Positions 24,417 to 34,442 of a stretch of 64,000 nucleotides of DNA are shown piece after piece. The notes beneath the pieces are model-generated. The model did not search any database. It saw only the letters and a program-made list of their open reading frames with translations, and was not told where the DNA came from. The first letter of the stretch is position 1. Each line of letters opens with the position of its first letter. A program made the translations under genes and the position numbers. The DNA is from Phycisphaeraceae bacterium (GTDB lineage Bacteria > Planctomycetota > Phycisphaerae > Phycisphaerales > Zrk34). The stretch spans positions 1 to 64,000 of the forward strand of contig JANQHD010000022.1 in assembly GCA_028282805.1 (NCBI GenBank). Direction: 5' to 3'.

Positions 24417-25133
24417 ATGAGCACCAAGCTTGGTCTGTTTGTGTTAGCGGCGGTCGGCCTGATGGCGGTTTCGGCGCAGGCGACGATGATCCCCAACGGC
24501 GTGTACACGCTGGGCAGCCACCCCGACGGCGAAGAGAACCCGCCGCCGTACGGCCTGCGGCTCGACGGGCTGCTCGGCGACAACAGCGAAGAGTACACCT
24601 TCGACTTCGACCACCCGTCGAGCGCGATAACCATGACCCTCAGCGACTCGACCCACTTCGCCGGCGAGAAGAAGGCCGTGATCAGCGGCACCGTGCGGGG
24701 CGGGGAAGACACGGGCGTCGCCTACAACGCCGACCTGAGCGGCCTGTGGCAGATCGACTTCACGTACGACAACCTCATGGCCAACGGCGACGGGTCGGAG
24801 CTGTGGGTCGACAACGCCGACGCCGGCAACAACACCGGCAAGGTCACCGCGCTGTTCAGCTCGACGGGCGCCGAGGCCGGCCGGCTGACGGCGGGCGACA
24901 TGTTCGACCTCGAAGACTTCGCCGGCTCGCACGACTTTAGCTTCAAGCTGAAGTTCGGCCATCGGGGCTTCGATGGCATTTCGGGCTTCGGCTGGGTCAA
25001 CCACGCCCCGTCCGGCAACACGGGCCCGATGGAGCACGTCTACGCGTCGGATTGGTTGTTTACGGCGGTGCCCGAGCCGGCCAGCCTGGCCCTGCTGGGC
25101 CTGGGCGGACTGGCGCTGCTGCGCCGGCGATAA
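24417..25133 (+). CDS. PEP-CTERM protein, first of three paralogues
   Basis: A 238-residue exported protein. The signal peptide ends near VSAQA. A beta-rich body contains SHPDGEENPPPYGLRLDG, DNSEEYTF and KFGHRGFDGISGFGWVNH. The C terminus is a canonical PEP-CTERM tail: VPEPAS, a short hydrophobic helix (LALLGLGGLALL) and RRR. Such tails are recognised and removed by exosortase before the protein joins the exopolysaccharide matrix (family knowledge). The body itself belongs to a family I cannot name. The two following genes are close paralogues, each with its own promoter region and terminator. A purine-rich GAGGTAGAGAG precedes the ATG. Confidence 0.9.
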   Translation: MSTKLGLFVLAAVGLMAVSAQATMIPNGVYTLGSHPDGEENPPPYGLRLDGLLGDNSEEYTFDFDHPSSAITMTLSDSTHFAGEKKAVISGTVRGGEDTGVAYNADLSGLWQIDFTYDNLMANGDGSELWVDNADAGNNTGKVTALFSSTGAEAGRLTAGDMFDLEDFAGSHDFSFKLKFGHRGFDGISGFGWVNHAPSGNTGPMEHVYASDWLFTAVPEPASLALLGLGGLALLRRR

Positions 25134-25208
25134 GATAAAAGGCGCCGCGGGCACGGGCCGAAGGCTCGGCCTATGGCGACGACCCCACTGAATCTAAAGG
25201 CTCAAACG

Positions 25209-25245
25209 CATCCCCCGCCGACGCACGCGTGTGTCGGCGGGGGAT
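25209..25245 (+). terminator. Terminator of first paralogue
   Basis: CATCCCCCGCCGAC pairs with GTCGGCGGGGGATG, with the stem extending inward through GCAC/GTGT, then TTTGTG. A very long stable hairpin. Confidence 0.8.
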
Positions 25246-25368
25246 GTTTGTGAACACAGGCCGAGCGGTCATCGCCCGCCTTGCGCAATCGCTACGACCG
25301 CGCCAAGCGTTGCAACCGGCACAACCGTCACGACCCTCCTCTGAAAACGCGTCGTGCGATCGCTTTGC

Positions 25369-25460
25369 AAAAAGTACTGGCCGCGCGCGACTGGTGTGCT
25401 ATTTTTGTGACTCAACGGAGAACGAGGCCGCGGTGTGTCGGCGGCGGCCTCGTGGGAGTA
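25369..25460 (+). promoter_or_regulatory. Promoter and leader hairpin of second paralogue
   Basis: CTGGCCGCGCGCG, then GGTGTGCTATTTT (an extended -10-like box TGCTATTTT), then a stem CGAGGCCGC (25423-25431) / GCGGCCTCG (25444-25452), then TGGGAG and CCGA. The G-C pair of the first gene's stem is A-T here, which keeps the pairing. Confidence 0.55.
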
Positions 25461-25482
25461 TCCGACAAGCAAGGGTTGAAAG

Positions 25483-26247
25483 ATGAAAACCAGACTGGGT
25501 CTATCCGTGTTGGCTTTGGTCGCGACGCTGGGCGCCGCGGCGCAGGCGATGTCGATCCCCAACGGCGCTTACACGCTCGGCAGCCACCCCGACGGCACCG
25601 AGAACCCGCCGCCGTACGGCCTGCGGCTCGACGGGCTGCTCGGCGACAACAGCGAAGAGTACACCTTCAACTTCAGCGACGCGTCGAGCGCGATGTCGAT
25701 GACCATCAGCGACTCGGTCAACTTCGCGGGCAAGAAGACGGTCGTGATCAGCGGCACGTCGTTCGGCGGCGAAGACGTGGGCGCCGTGTACAACGCCGAC
25801 CTGGCCGGCCTGTGGCAGATCGACTTCACGTACGACAACGTCATGGCCAACGGCGATATGTCGGAGCTGTGGACCGACGACGCCGACGCCGGCAACAACA
25901 CCGGCAAGCTCACGGCGCTGTTCGGCTCGACGGGCGCCGAAGCCGGCCGGCTGACGGCGGGCGACATGTTCGACCTCGAAGACTTCGCCGGCTCGCACGA
26001 CTTTAGCTTCAAGCTGAAGTTCGGCCACCGCGGGTTCGTCGGCGTCTCGGGCTTCGGCTGGTTGAACCACAGGCCGTCGCAGGCGAACGACCAGTCGCCG
26101 ATGGATCACATCTACGCGTCGGACTGGCTGTTCACTGCCGAGCGCATCCCGCCGCCGCCGCCGGTCGTGCCGTTGCCGGCCGCATTCCCCGCGGGCCTGG
26201 CGTGCATGGGCCTGATCGTGGCGCGGAAGCGCATGAAGAAAAACTAA
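25483..26247 (+). CDS. Exported protein with VPLPA-type tail, second paralogue
   Basis: A 254-residue paralogue of the preceding gene. It shares SHPDGTENPPPYGLRLDG, DNSEEYTFNFS, the long GRLTAGDMFDLEDFAGSHDF block and KFGHRGFVGVSGFGWLNH. The tail differs: after IPPPPPVV comes PLPAAFPAGLACMGLIVARKRMKKN. This is a VPLPA-type sorting signal, not VPEP. The signal peptide ends near AAAQA. AAGGG lies upstream of the ATG. The second and first genes agree almost base for base in places, so duplication was recent or gene conversion is active (inference). Confidence 0.9.
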   Translation: MKTRLGLSVLALVATLGAAAQAMSIPNGAYTLGSHPDGTENPPPYGLRLDGLLGDNSEEYTFNFSDASSAMSMTISDSVNFAGKKTVVISGTSFGGEDVGAVYNADLAGLWQIDFTYDNVMANGDMSELWTDDADAGNNTGKLTALFGSTGAEAGRLTAGDMFDLEDFAGSHDFSFKLKFGHRGFVGVSGFGWLNHRPSQANDQSPMDHIYASDWLFTAERIPPPPPVVPLPAAFPAGLACMGLIVARKRMKKN

Positions 26248-26270
26248 CCAAAACGTCTACAAAACATGCG

Positions 26271-26308
26271 AAAAAGCCCACCCATGGCCATGGGTGGGCT
26301 TTGTTTTT
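26271..26308 (+). terminator. Terminator of second paralogue
   Basis: AAAGCCCACCCATGG and CCATGGGTGGGCTTT form a perfect palindrome (26273-26302), followed by GTTTTT. Its A-rich 5' flank would let it work in both directions. Confidence 0.88.
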
Positions 26309-26369
26309 GTGCGGCCGGAAGAAACAATGGCGGTAGCGAGCCCGTAACGCGTGTGGGGCAAAAAATGCT

Positions 26370-26399
26370 TTGCGTTGTGCGCGGGCGGCGATGCATAAT
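26370..26399 (+). promoter_or_regulatory. Promoter of third paralogue
   Basis: TTGCGT (26370-26375) and CATAAT (26394-26399) with an 18-base spacer, 72 bases before the start codon. The leader then has GGGG and a C run able to pair, so this transcript may also begin with a GC hairpin. The element differs from the leader shared by the first two paralogues. Confidence 0.5.
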
Positions 26400-26470
26400 T
26401 AAGCTGTCGGGGAATGGGTTGGGTGCCCCCCCGCCGCTCAAATGCCTTGTCACATCTGAAGGTGAGAACG

Positions 26471-27226
26471 ATGTTCTTTGGCAGATCCATGTTGACGGTT
26501 GCGTTGGTGGCGCTGCTGTGCGCCGCGGCGCAGGGGGTCTCGATCGACAACGGGGTGTACAACCTCGCCAGCCACCCCGACGGCACCGAGAACCCGCCGC
26601 CGTACGGCCTGCGGCTCGACGGGCTGCTCGGCGACAACAGCGAAGAGTACACCTACGACTTCAGCGACCCGCTGAGCTCGATGACGATGACCATCAGCGA
26701 CTCGCTGCTGTTCCCCGGCACGAAGAAGGTGGTGATCAGCGGCAAGTCGTTCGGCGGGCTCGACACGGGCGCGGTCTACGACACGGAGCTGAGCGGGCTG
26801 TGGTCGATCGACTTCTCGTACGACAACGTGCAGGTCGACAACCCGAACATGGAGCTGTTCACGCTCAAGGCCGACGCGGGCAACAACGCCGGCACGATCA
26901 CGTCGCTGTTCAACTCGTCGGGCGCGCAGGCGGGCCGGCTGAGCAACGGCGACATGTTCAACCTGATCGACTACGACGGCACGCACGACTTCACGTTCAA
27001 GCTGAAGTTCGGGCACCGCGGGGTCGCGGGCCTGTCGGGCTTCGGCTGGCTGAACCACGCCCCGGACGGGGTGAACATCCACAAGGTCGACCACATCTAC
27101 GCGTCGGACTGGCTGTTCACCGCCGAGAAGGTCCCGCCGCCGCCGCCGAACATCCCCCTGCCCCCGGCGCTGCCCGCGGGGTTGGCGCTGCTGGGGCTGG
27201 TGGTGCTGCGTCAACGCAAGGCGTGA
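26471..27226 (+). CDS. Exported protein with IPLPPA tail, third paralogue
   Basis: A 251-residue paralogue. ATG at 26471 is preferred because AAGGTGAG lies 5 bases upstream and a signal peptide starts there (FFGRSMLTVALVALLCAAAQG). The body repeats SHPDGTENPPPYGLRLDG, DNSEEYTYDFS and KFGHRGVAGLSGFGWLNH but has diverged more than the other two. The tail is VPPPPPNIPLPPALPAG, a hydrophobic helix and RQRKA, a third version of the sorting signal. A matrix or envelope role is inferred from the tail only. Confidence 0.9.
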   Translation: MFFGRSMLTVALVALLCAAAQGVSIDNGVYNLASHPDGTENPPPYGLRLDGLLGDNSEEYTYDFSDPLSSMTMTISDSLLFPGTKKVVISGKSFGGLDTGAVYDTELSGLWSIDFSYDNVQVDNPNMELFTLKADAGNNAGTITSLFNSSGAQAGRLSNGDMFNLIDYDGTHDFTFKLKFGHRGVAGLSGFGWLNHAPDGVNIHKVDHIYASDWLFTAEKVPPPPPNIPLPPALPAGLALLGLVVLRQRKA

Positions 27227-27249
27227 ACCGAGCGGAAAACCCACGAACG

Positions 27250-27285
27250 ATCAAACCCACCCGTGGCCACGGGTGGGCTTTGTTA
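27250..27285 (+). terminator. Terminator of third paralogue
   Basis: AAACCCACCCGTGGCCACGG and GGTGGGCTTT form a near-perfect palindrome followed by GTTATT. The sequence is close to the terminator of the second paralogue. Confidence 0.82.
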
Positions 27286-27446
27286 TTGGGCGTGGGCCGC
27301 GGGGTTTGCCCGACCGTTACAACCGGAACGCGCGGGGGGCAAAAGCGGGCGCGGGGGCACAATTCCGTGGCGGATCGGTATGGCGCGTGTATGTTTGAAG
27401 CGTGGGCGTGCGAACGCCCGGTCCTGCATCGTAAGGGAGAAAGACG

Positions 27447-27533
27447 ATGCGCGTCTTGTATGCCATTTTCTTTGGAGCGATGTTCGGCTGCTTCGCGCTG
27501 CTGTGGCACACGGGCCAGTCGTTCTTCGGTTGA
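27447..27533 (+). CDS. 28-residue putative membrane peptide
   Basis: A short ORF encoding MRVLYAIFFGAM and FGCFALLWHTGQSFFG. AAGGGAG lies 6 bases before the ATG, which is a good SD, and the peptide is a single hydrophobic helix. A stem GGGCGT-GCGA-ACGCCC with a GNRA-type loop lies about 28 bases upstream. The stop is 3 bases from the convergent clpP stop. Whether it is expressed cannot be told; the SD and composition make it better than chance. Confidence 0.45.
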   Translation: MRVLYAIFFGAMFGCFALLWHTGQSFFG

Positions 27534-27536
27534 GTC

Positions 27537-28163
27537 TTACTCTTCCGAGTCGCCGCCCGGGGTGAAGTCCGCCGGCAGGGTGTCGAGCACCTGGTCGACC
27601 ACGCCGTAGTCCTTCGCCTGGTCTGCGCCGAGCCACTTGTCGCGGTCGCAGTCCTTTTCGATCTGGTCGATGGGCTGGCCGGTGTGCTTGTGCATGATCT
27701 CGTACATGCGCTTGCGGGTTTTGAGCATCTCCTCGGCCTGGATGCCGAGGTCGGTGGCGGTGCCCTCCATGACGCCGCCGATCAGCGGCTGGTGCAGCAG
27801 CACTCGGCTGTTGGGCAGGGAGTAGCGTTTGCCGGCCGTGCCTGCGGCGAGCAGCCAGGCCCCCATCGACGCGGCGACACCCACGCAGTAGGTCGCCACC
27901 GCCGGGCGGATGAACTGCATGGTGTCGTACACGGCCAGGCCCGCGCTGATCGAACCGCCGGGGCTGTTGATGTAGAAGTGAACGTCGGACTGGGCGTCCT
28001 CGTTCGACAGGTACAGCAGCTGGGCGATGATCAGGTTGGCCGAGTCGTCGGTGACGGGGCCGCCGAGGAAGATGACGCGGTCCTTGAGCAGGCGGGAGTA
28101 GATGTCGTAGGCGCGCTCGCCGCGGCCGGTCTTCTCGATCACCATGGGGATGAGGTTGGACAT
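27537..28163 (-). CDS. clpP: ATP-dependent Clp protease proteolytic subunit
   Basis: A 208-residue serine peptidase. The catalytic Ser lies in [12 protein letters not shown] (near residue 103), His in SRVLLHQPL (near 128) and Asp in KDCDRDKWL (near 177). [13 protein letters not shown] is the oxyanion strand. I chose ATG at 28163 ([10 protein letters not shown]) because AAGGA lies 8 bases upstream; upstream residues come from an interspersed repeat. It works with ClpX or ClpA as the degradation chamber (family knowledge). A second clpP lies just upstream on the same strand, separated by a repeat of about 90 bases. Confidence 0.95.
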   Translation of the reverse strand: MSNLIPMVIEKTGRGERAYDIYSRLLKDRVIFLGGPVTDDSANLIIAQLLYLSNEDAQSDVHFYINSPGGSISAGLAVYDTMQFIRPAVATYCVGVAASMGAWLLAAGTAGKRYSLPNSRVLLHQPLIGGVMEGTATDLGIQAEEMLKTRKRMYEIMHKHTGQPIDQIEKDCDRDKWLGADQAKDYGVVDQVLDTLPADFTPGGDSEE

Positions 28164-28183
28164 GGGGCGTATCCTTTTCATTA

Positions 28184-28273
28184 CCCCCTCTCCCCTTGGG
28201 AGAGGGACGGGGTGAGGGGGAACACGTCGTGCATGCGATCCCCTCACCCTAACCCTCTCCCGGGGGGAGAGGG
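28184..28273. repeat. CCCTCTCCC/GGGAGAGGG foldback repeat
   Basis: Two hairpin arms, CCCCTCTCCCCTTGGGAGAG near 28185 and CCCTCTCCCGGGGGGAGAGG near 28253, are mirrored about a centre near 28230. The inner GGGGTGAGGGG and CCCCTCACCC can pair across it. This is the widespread CCCTCACCCTAACCCTCTCCC-type repeat. It separates the two clpP genes and could attenuate readthrough. Confidence 0.8.
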
Positions 28274-28281
28274 AACAGGTC

Positions 28282-28962
28282 TTACTTTTCCGGGGGCGCT
28301 TTGGATTCTTCGCGGGCGATCTCGAGGACCTCGTCGACCAGGCCGTAGGCGGCGGCGGCCTTGGCGTCGAAGTACTTGTCGCGCTCGGAGTCTTCGGTGA
28401 CCTGTTCGACGGGCTGGCCGGTGAGCTCGGCGAGCAGCTCGTTGAGCATGGTCTTGGTCTTGAGGATTTCTTCGGCCTGGATCTGCACGTCGGAGGTCTG
28501 GCCGTACACCCCGCCGTAGGGCTGGTGGATCATGACTTTGGCGTGGGGCAGGATGAAGCGTTTGCCCTTGGCGCCGGCGGCGAGGGCGACGGCGGCGCCG
28601 CTCATGGCCTTGCCGATGCAGTAGGTCGCCACGTCGCAGGGCACGTACTGCATGGTGTCGTAGATGGCCAGCGTGTCGTCGACCGCGCCACCGGGGCTGT
28701 TGATGTACAGGTGGATGTCGTCGTTCTTGTTCTGGTTCGACAGGTACAGCAGCCGCATGATCAGCGAGGTGGCCGAGGCGTAGTTGATCTCGCCGACGAG
28801 GAAGAGCACCCGGTTTTCCAGGAGCATCTCGTCGATGGTCATCTCGCGGTAGCGTTGCATGCTGCCGCCGGGGGGCATGAGGGTGGGGCCCGGGGGCAAC
28901 CCGTCGCGGACGGCCCGGGGCATCTGCGCGAGGGGGTGGACTGCGTTTGCGATGTGCGTCAT
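28282..28962 (-). CDS. clpP: ATP-dependent Clp protease proteolytic subunit, second copy
   Basis: A 226-residue ClpP paralogue. It has [15 protein letters not shown], the catalytic Ser in [13 protein letters not shown], His in [11 protein letters not shown] and Asp in [11 protein letters not shown]. The Ser is flanked by Met and Gly rather than the common Ala and Met, so the active-site pocket differs from the partner. An N-terminal extension of about 35 residues precedes the domain. The start at 28962 has only a weak SD. Tandem ClpP paralogues can form mixed two-ring particles (family knowledge from other bacteria); whether these do is unknown. Confidence 0.92.
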   Translation of the reverse strand: MTHIANAVHPLAQMPRAVRDGLPPGPTLMPPGGSMQRYREMTIDEMLLENRVLFLVGEINYASATSLIMRLLYLSNQNKNDDIHLYINSPGGAVDDTLAIYDTMQYVPCDVATYCIGKAMSGAAVALAAGAKGKRFILPHAKVMIHQPYGGVYGQTSDVQIQAEEILKTKTMLNELLAELTGQPVEQVTEDSERDKYFDAKAAAAYGLVDEVLEIAREESKAPPEK

Positions 28963-29138
28963 GGTGCGTCGCCCGTTGCTCTTCCGTGAAGTCAAAATCG
29001 GCGTGGGCGACATGATAGCTGGCCGCATAGCCGATGGCCACAAGCGTGATTCTCTAGGGTATATTCGTAAATCGCAAAGGCCGACTTGAGCGGGAATGCC
29101 GCACCGCGGGCGTCTGTAGCCGCATGAGGAGCCCGCTG

Positions 29139-30872
29139 ATGAATACCCCGTTACGCATCGTGCTGACCTGCGTGCTGGCCCTGGCTTGGGTTTCGCAAGC
29201 CGCGGCCAGGCCGAACATCGTGCTGATCATGTCCGACGACATGGGTTACTCGGACATCGGCTGTTACGGCGGCGAGATCCGCACGCCCCGCCTCGATCGG
29301 CTCGCGGCCGACGGCCTGCGCTTCACGCAGTTCTACAACACCGGCCGGTGCTGCCCCACGCGGGCGTCGCTGCTGACCGGGCTTTACCCCCACCAGGCGG
29401 GCATCGGGCACATGACCGGCGAATCCAGGGGCGCCGACGGCGAACTGTTGCCGCACTACCGCGGCGACCTGTCGCGCAACGCGGTGACCATCGCCGAGGC
29501 GCTGCGCAGCTACGGCTACCTCAACTACATGGTCGGCAAATGGCACGTGACCCGGTTCAACAGCAACAAAGGGCCGAGGTTCAACTGGCCGCTCCAGCGC
29601 GGCTTCGACCGGTTCTACGGCACGATCAAGGGCGCCGGCAGCTTCTACGACCCCACCACGCTGTGCCGGGGTGACGTGTTCATCACGCCCGACAACGACC
29701 CGCACTACAAGCCGGAGACCTACTACTACACCGACGCGATCAGCGACAACGCGGTCATGTTTCTGCGCGACCACCACCGCGAGCAGCGGGGCCGGCCGTT
29801 CTTCATGTACGTCGCGTACACCGCGGCGCACTGGCCGATGCACGCGCTGCCGGAGGACATCGAAAAGTACAAGGGCGTGTACGACGCCGGCTACCAGGCG
29901 ACCCGCGACGCCCGCCTGAAGCGTATGCGCGCGATGGGCCTGATCGACCCGGGCTGGGCCATGACCGCCACGGTCGGCGACTGGAACAGCGTCAAGCACA
30001 AGGCGTGGGAGCTGCGCAACATGGAGGTCTACGCGGCGATGGTCGACCGCATGGACCAGGGCATCGGCAAGATCGTCGACGAGCTGCGCCGCCAGGGCCA
30101 ACTCGACAACACGCTGATCTTGTTCTTGCAGGACAACGGCGGGTGCGCCGAGAACATGGGGCGCAGCAAGCCCCGCAAACCCTACCCGCAGTACAAGCCG
30201 ATGAAGCCCGACCAACTGCAGCCGAGCGTCTGGCCGTCGATGCAGACGCGCGACGGCCGACCGGTACGCACCGGCCCCGACGTGATGCCCGGCCCGGCCG
30301 ACACGTACATCGCCTACGGGCGCAGCTGGGCGAACGTGTCGAACACGCCCTTCCGTGAGTACAAGCACTGGGTGCACGAGGGCGGCGTCGCCACGCCGCT
30401 GATCGCGCACTGGCCCGGCGGCATCGCCCCCAAGGTGCGCGGCAAGCTCGACCACCAACCCGGCCACCTGGTCGACCTGATGGCCACGTGCCTCGACCTC
30501 GCCGAGGCGCGGTACCCGGCCCAATACGACGGGCGCACGATCGTGCCGATGCAAGGCGTGTCGCTGACCCCGGCGTTCCGTGGCGAAGCCCTCGGCCGCA
30601 CGCAACCGATCTTCTGGGAGCACGAGGGCAACCGCGCCGTGCGCGACGGCAGGTGGAAGCTCGTGGCCAAGGGCGTCAAAGGCAAGTGGGAGCTGTACGA
30701 CATGCACGCCGACCGCACCGAGACCCACGACCTGGCCGGTGAGCACCCGCAGGTGCGCGACCGCCTGGCCGAGCGGTGGGAGCGGTGGGCCGAGCGGGCG
30801 GGCGTCAAGCCCTACCCGGCCCGGGGCCCCTGGCAGCCGAAGGCCAAGCGCGCGCCACCGCACACGGAATGA
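29139..30872 (+). CDS. Exported arylsulfatase
   Basis: A 577-residue sulfatase of the alkaline-phosphatase superfamily with a signal peptide ending near AAA. The formylglycine motif is CCPTRASLLTG (Cys-Pro-Thr-Arg) near residue 72. Metal ligands are in IVLIMSDDMGYSD at the N terminus and FLQDNGGCAEN further on. VGKWHVTR carries the conserved Lys and His. ATG at 29139 is chosen because GAGGAG lies 7 bases upstream. The Cys must be oxidised to formylglycine by FGE or anSME (family knowledge); no genuine maturase is seen here. Substrate is probably a sulfated polysaccharide or oligosaccharide. Confidence 0.93.
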   Translation: MNTPLRIVLTCVLALAWVSQAAARPNIVLIMSDDMGYSDIGCYGGEIRTPRLDRLAADGLRFTQFYNTGRCCPTRASLLTGLYPHQAGIGHMTGESRGADGELLPHYRGDLSRNAVTIAEALRSYGYLNYMVGKWHVTRFNSNKGPRFNWPLQRGFDRFYGTIKGAGSFYDPTTLCRGDVFITPDNDPHYKPETYYYTDAISDNAVMFLRDHHREQRGRPFFMYVAYTAAHWPMHALPEDIEKYKGVYDAGYQATRDARLKRMRAMGLIDPGWAMTATVGDWNSVKHKAWELRNMEVYAAMVDRMDQGIGKIVDELRRQGQLDNTLILFLQDNGGCAENMGRSKPRKPYPQYKPMKPDQLQPSVWPSMQTRDGRPVRTGPDVMPGPADTYIAYGRSWANVSNTPFREYKHWVHEGGVATPLIAHWPGGIAPKVRGKLDHQPGHLVDLMATCLDLAEARYPAQYDGRTIVPMQGVSLTPAFRGEALGRTQPIFWEHEGNRAVRDGRWKLVAKGVKGKWELYDMHADRTETHDLAGEHPQVRDRLAERWERWAERAGVKPYPARGPWQPKAKRAPPHTE

Positions 30873-31005
30873 TGATCGGACCTGAATAACCCACCCGGCG
30901 CACGGCTGTAAAACCCTGCTCATTTTGCGTTTTGTATCAGCCGATGAGTTTCAAGGCGCTCACGACAGTGCGCCGTGTTCGTGTTGAGGCCGGGAAGACG
31001 CACGC

Positions 31006-32406
31006 ATGCGCGAGGTTCAAGCAACAGAGCTGCCGTTCGGCAAACCGCTGCCATTCGACCTGTTCGATGGGCAGGGCGGCCTGTTTCGGCGCGCCGGCCA
31101 CGTGCTCCAGCCGATCGAACTGGAAGAGTCGTGGGAGCGTTTGCGGGCGGGCTTGTTCACGCACACCGCCAACAACCTCAAGCAGCTGTGCGTCGGGCAG
31201 GTGCTCGAGGAGAACGTGCACGACGCGCACGGCCGGCTGCTGCTGAAGAAGGGCACGCAGCTCAACGGCAGGCACCTCGAGCTGATCCGCAAGATCTGCA
31301 AGTCGACGCCGCTGGCCAGCGACGTCAGGCCGCTGCGCCTGCGCCCGCGCGGGGTGCCGGCCGACAACTACGAGACCAAGGGCTCGCGCCGGCTCGACGA
31401 ACAGGTGCTGTCGCGCGGGATCGACCTGGCGTTGCCGCAACCCGGCGTAAACCACGAGGCGCAGATGCCGATCGACGCGCTGCTCGAGGCGCAGTTGCGC
31501 TACGAGCGTGTGTGGGACACGTCGGCGGCGCGTTACGCGCAGTTCGCCGAGGACATGCTCGCCGGCCGGGCGATCAACCCGAAGGACGCCGACGCGCTGC
31601 TCGACGACTTCATCCGCGCGTGCTGGCGTGACCGTTCGTTGCCGTTGCTGATGCTCAAGCGCACGCTCGGGCAGGACGACTTCCTGCACACGCACGCGCT
31701 GAACGTGGCGCTGCTGAGCATGAGCGTGGCGATCCGTTTGGGCTACGGCGAGCAGGCCGTCAAGCAGCTGGGCGTGGGGGCGCTGTTCCAGGACATCGGC
31801 ATGCTGCGGGTCCCGCGGGACGTGCGCCTGGCGACGCGGCCGCTGAGCGACGAGGAGTGGGCCGAGGTGCGGTGCCACCCGATCTACACGATCGACACGC
31901 TGGAGCGCAGCGGGATCGTGGCCACCACGTCGCTGTTCGTCGGCTACCAGTCGCACGAGCGTGCCGACGCCTCGGGTTACCCGCGCCAGCGCGACGCGCG
32001 GTTCATCCACCCGCTGTCGCAGTTGGCGGGGCTGACCGACGCGTACGCCGCGATGATCGAGCCGCGCCCCCACCGCCCGGCGATGCTGCCCTACGAGGCG
32101 GTCACCACGATCCTGCGCGACACGAAGCACCAGCGCTACAACCCGCAGATCGTGCGCGCGTTCCTCGACTGCACGTCGCTGTTCCCCGTCGGCAGCTGTG
32201 TCGAGCTGTCCGATGGCTCCGCCGCGCGCGTGGTGCGCTCGAACCCCGGCCAACACACCGCGCCCGTGGTCACGCCGCTCGACCACGCCGGCCGACCCAC
32301 CGGCGACGAGGTCGACCTCGCCCGCCAGCCGGAGCTGCGGGTCGTCCGCCCCCTCGCCGAGCACGAGGTCGCCCGGCCGGCGAAAGCCGATCAATCCGCG
32401 GCCTGA
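31006..32406 (+). CDS. Degenerate HD-GYP domain protein
   Basis: A 466-residue soluble protein. The first 130 residues form an unnamed domain with KQLCVGQVLEENV and GRLLLKKGTQL, resembling the N-terminal part of HD-GYP proteins. The HD-GYP core starts near residue 215. HTHALNVALLSMSVA matches the first His, but the HD doublet reads FQDIGM (near 262) instead of HD.GK, so a metal-binding His is replaced by Gln. SHERADASGYP (near 320) keeps the GYP element. HD-GYP proteins degrade cyclic di-GMP; this one may bind without cleaving, or use altered metal chemistry (inference). A PilZ protein elsewhere in the window shows that cyclic di-GMP signalling is present. Confidence 0.8.
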   Translation: MREVQATELPFGKPLPFDLFDGQGGLFRRAGHVLQPIELEESWERLRAGLFTHTANNLKQLCVGQVLEENVHDAHGRLLLKKGTQLNGRHLELIRKICKSTPLASDVRPLRLRPRGVPADNYETKGSRRLDEQVLSRGIDLALPQPGVNHEAQMPIDALLEAQLRYERVWDTSAARYAQFAEDMLAGRAINPKDADALLDDFIRACWRDRSLPLLMLKRTLGQDDFLHTHALNVALLSMSVAIRLGYGEQAVKQLGVGALFQDIGMLRVPRDVRLATRPLSDEEWAEVRCHPIYTIDTLERSGIVATTSLFVGYQSHERADASGYPRQRDARFIHPLSQLAGLTDAYAAMIEPRPHRPAMLPYEAVTTILRDTKHQRYNPQIVRAFLDCTSLFPVGSCVELSDGSAARVVRSNPGQHTAPVVTPLDHAGRPTGDEVDLARQPELRVVRPLAEHEVARPAKADQSAA

Positions 32407-32459
32407 CCCATCCCAAATCCCCAACCGGCCCCGGCGCAGCATCTTCAGCGGTAAGTCAC

Positions 32460-32465
32460 TACAAT
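32460..32465 (+). promoter_or_regulatory. Possible -10 box of typA
   Basis: TACAAT in the 105-base gap before typA, followed by a C run. No good -35 is seen at 16-18 bases. Confidence 0.3.
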
Positions 32466-32511
32466 CCCCCCCTCGATTTACCGCCGGCCCGCCCCATTTG
32501 GATACTCCGCC

Positions 32512-34425
<1,914 letters not shown>

Positions 34426-34442
34426 CCGCAGCGGTTGGGCGG

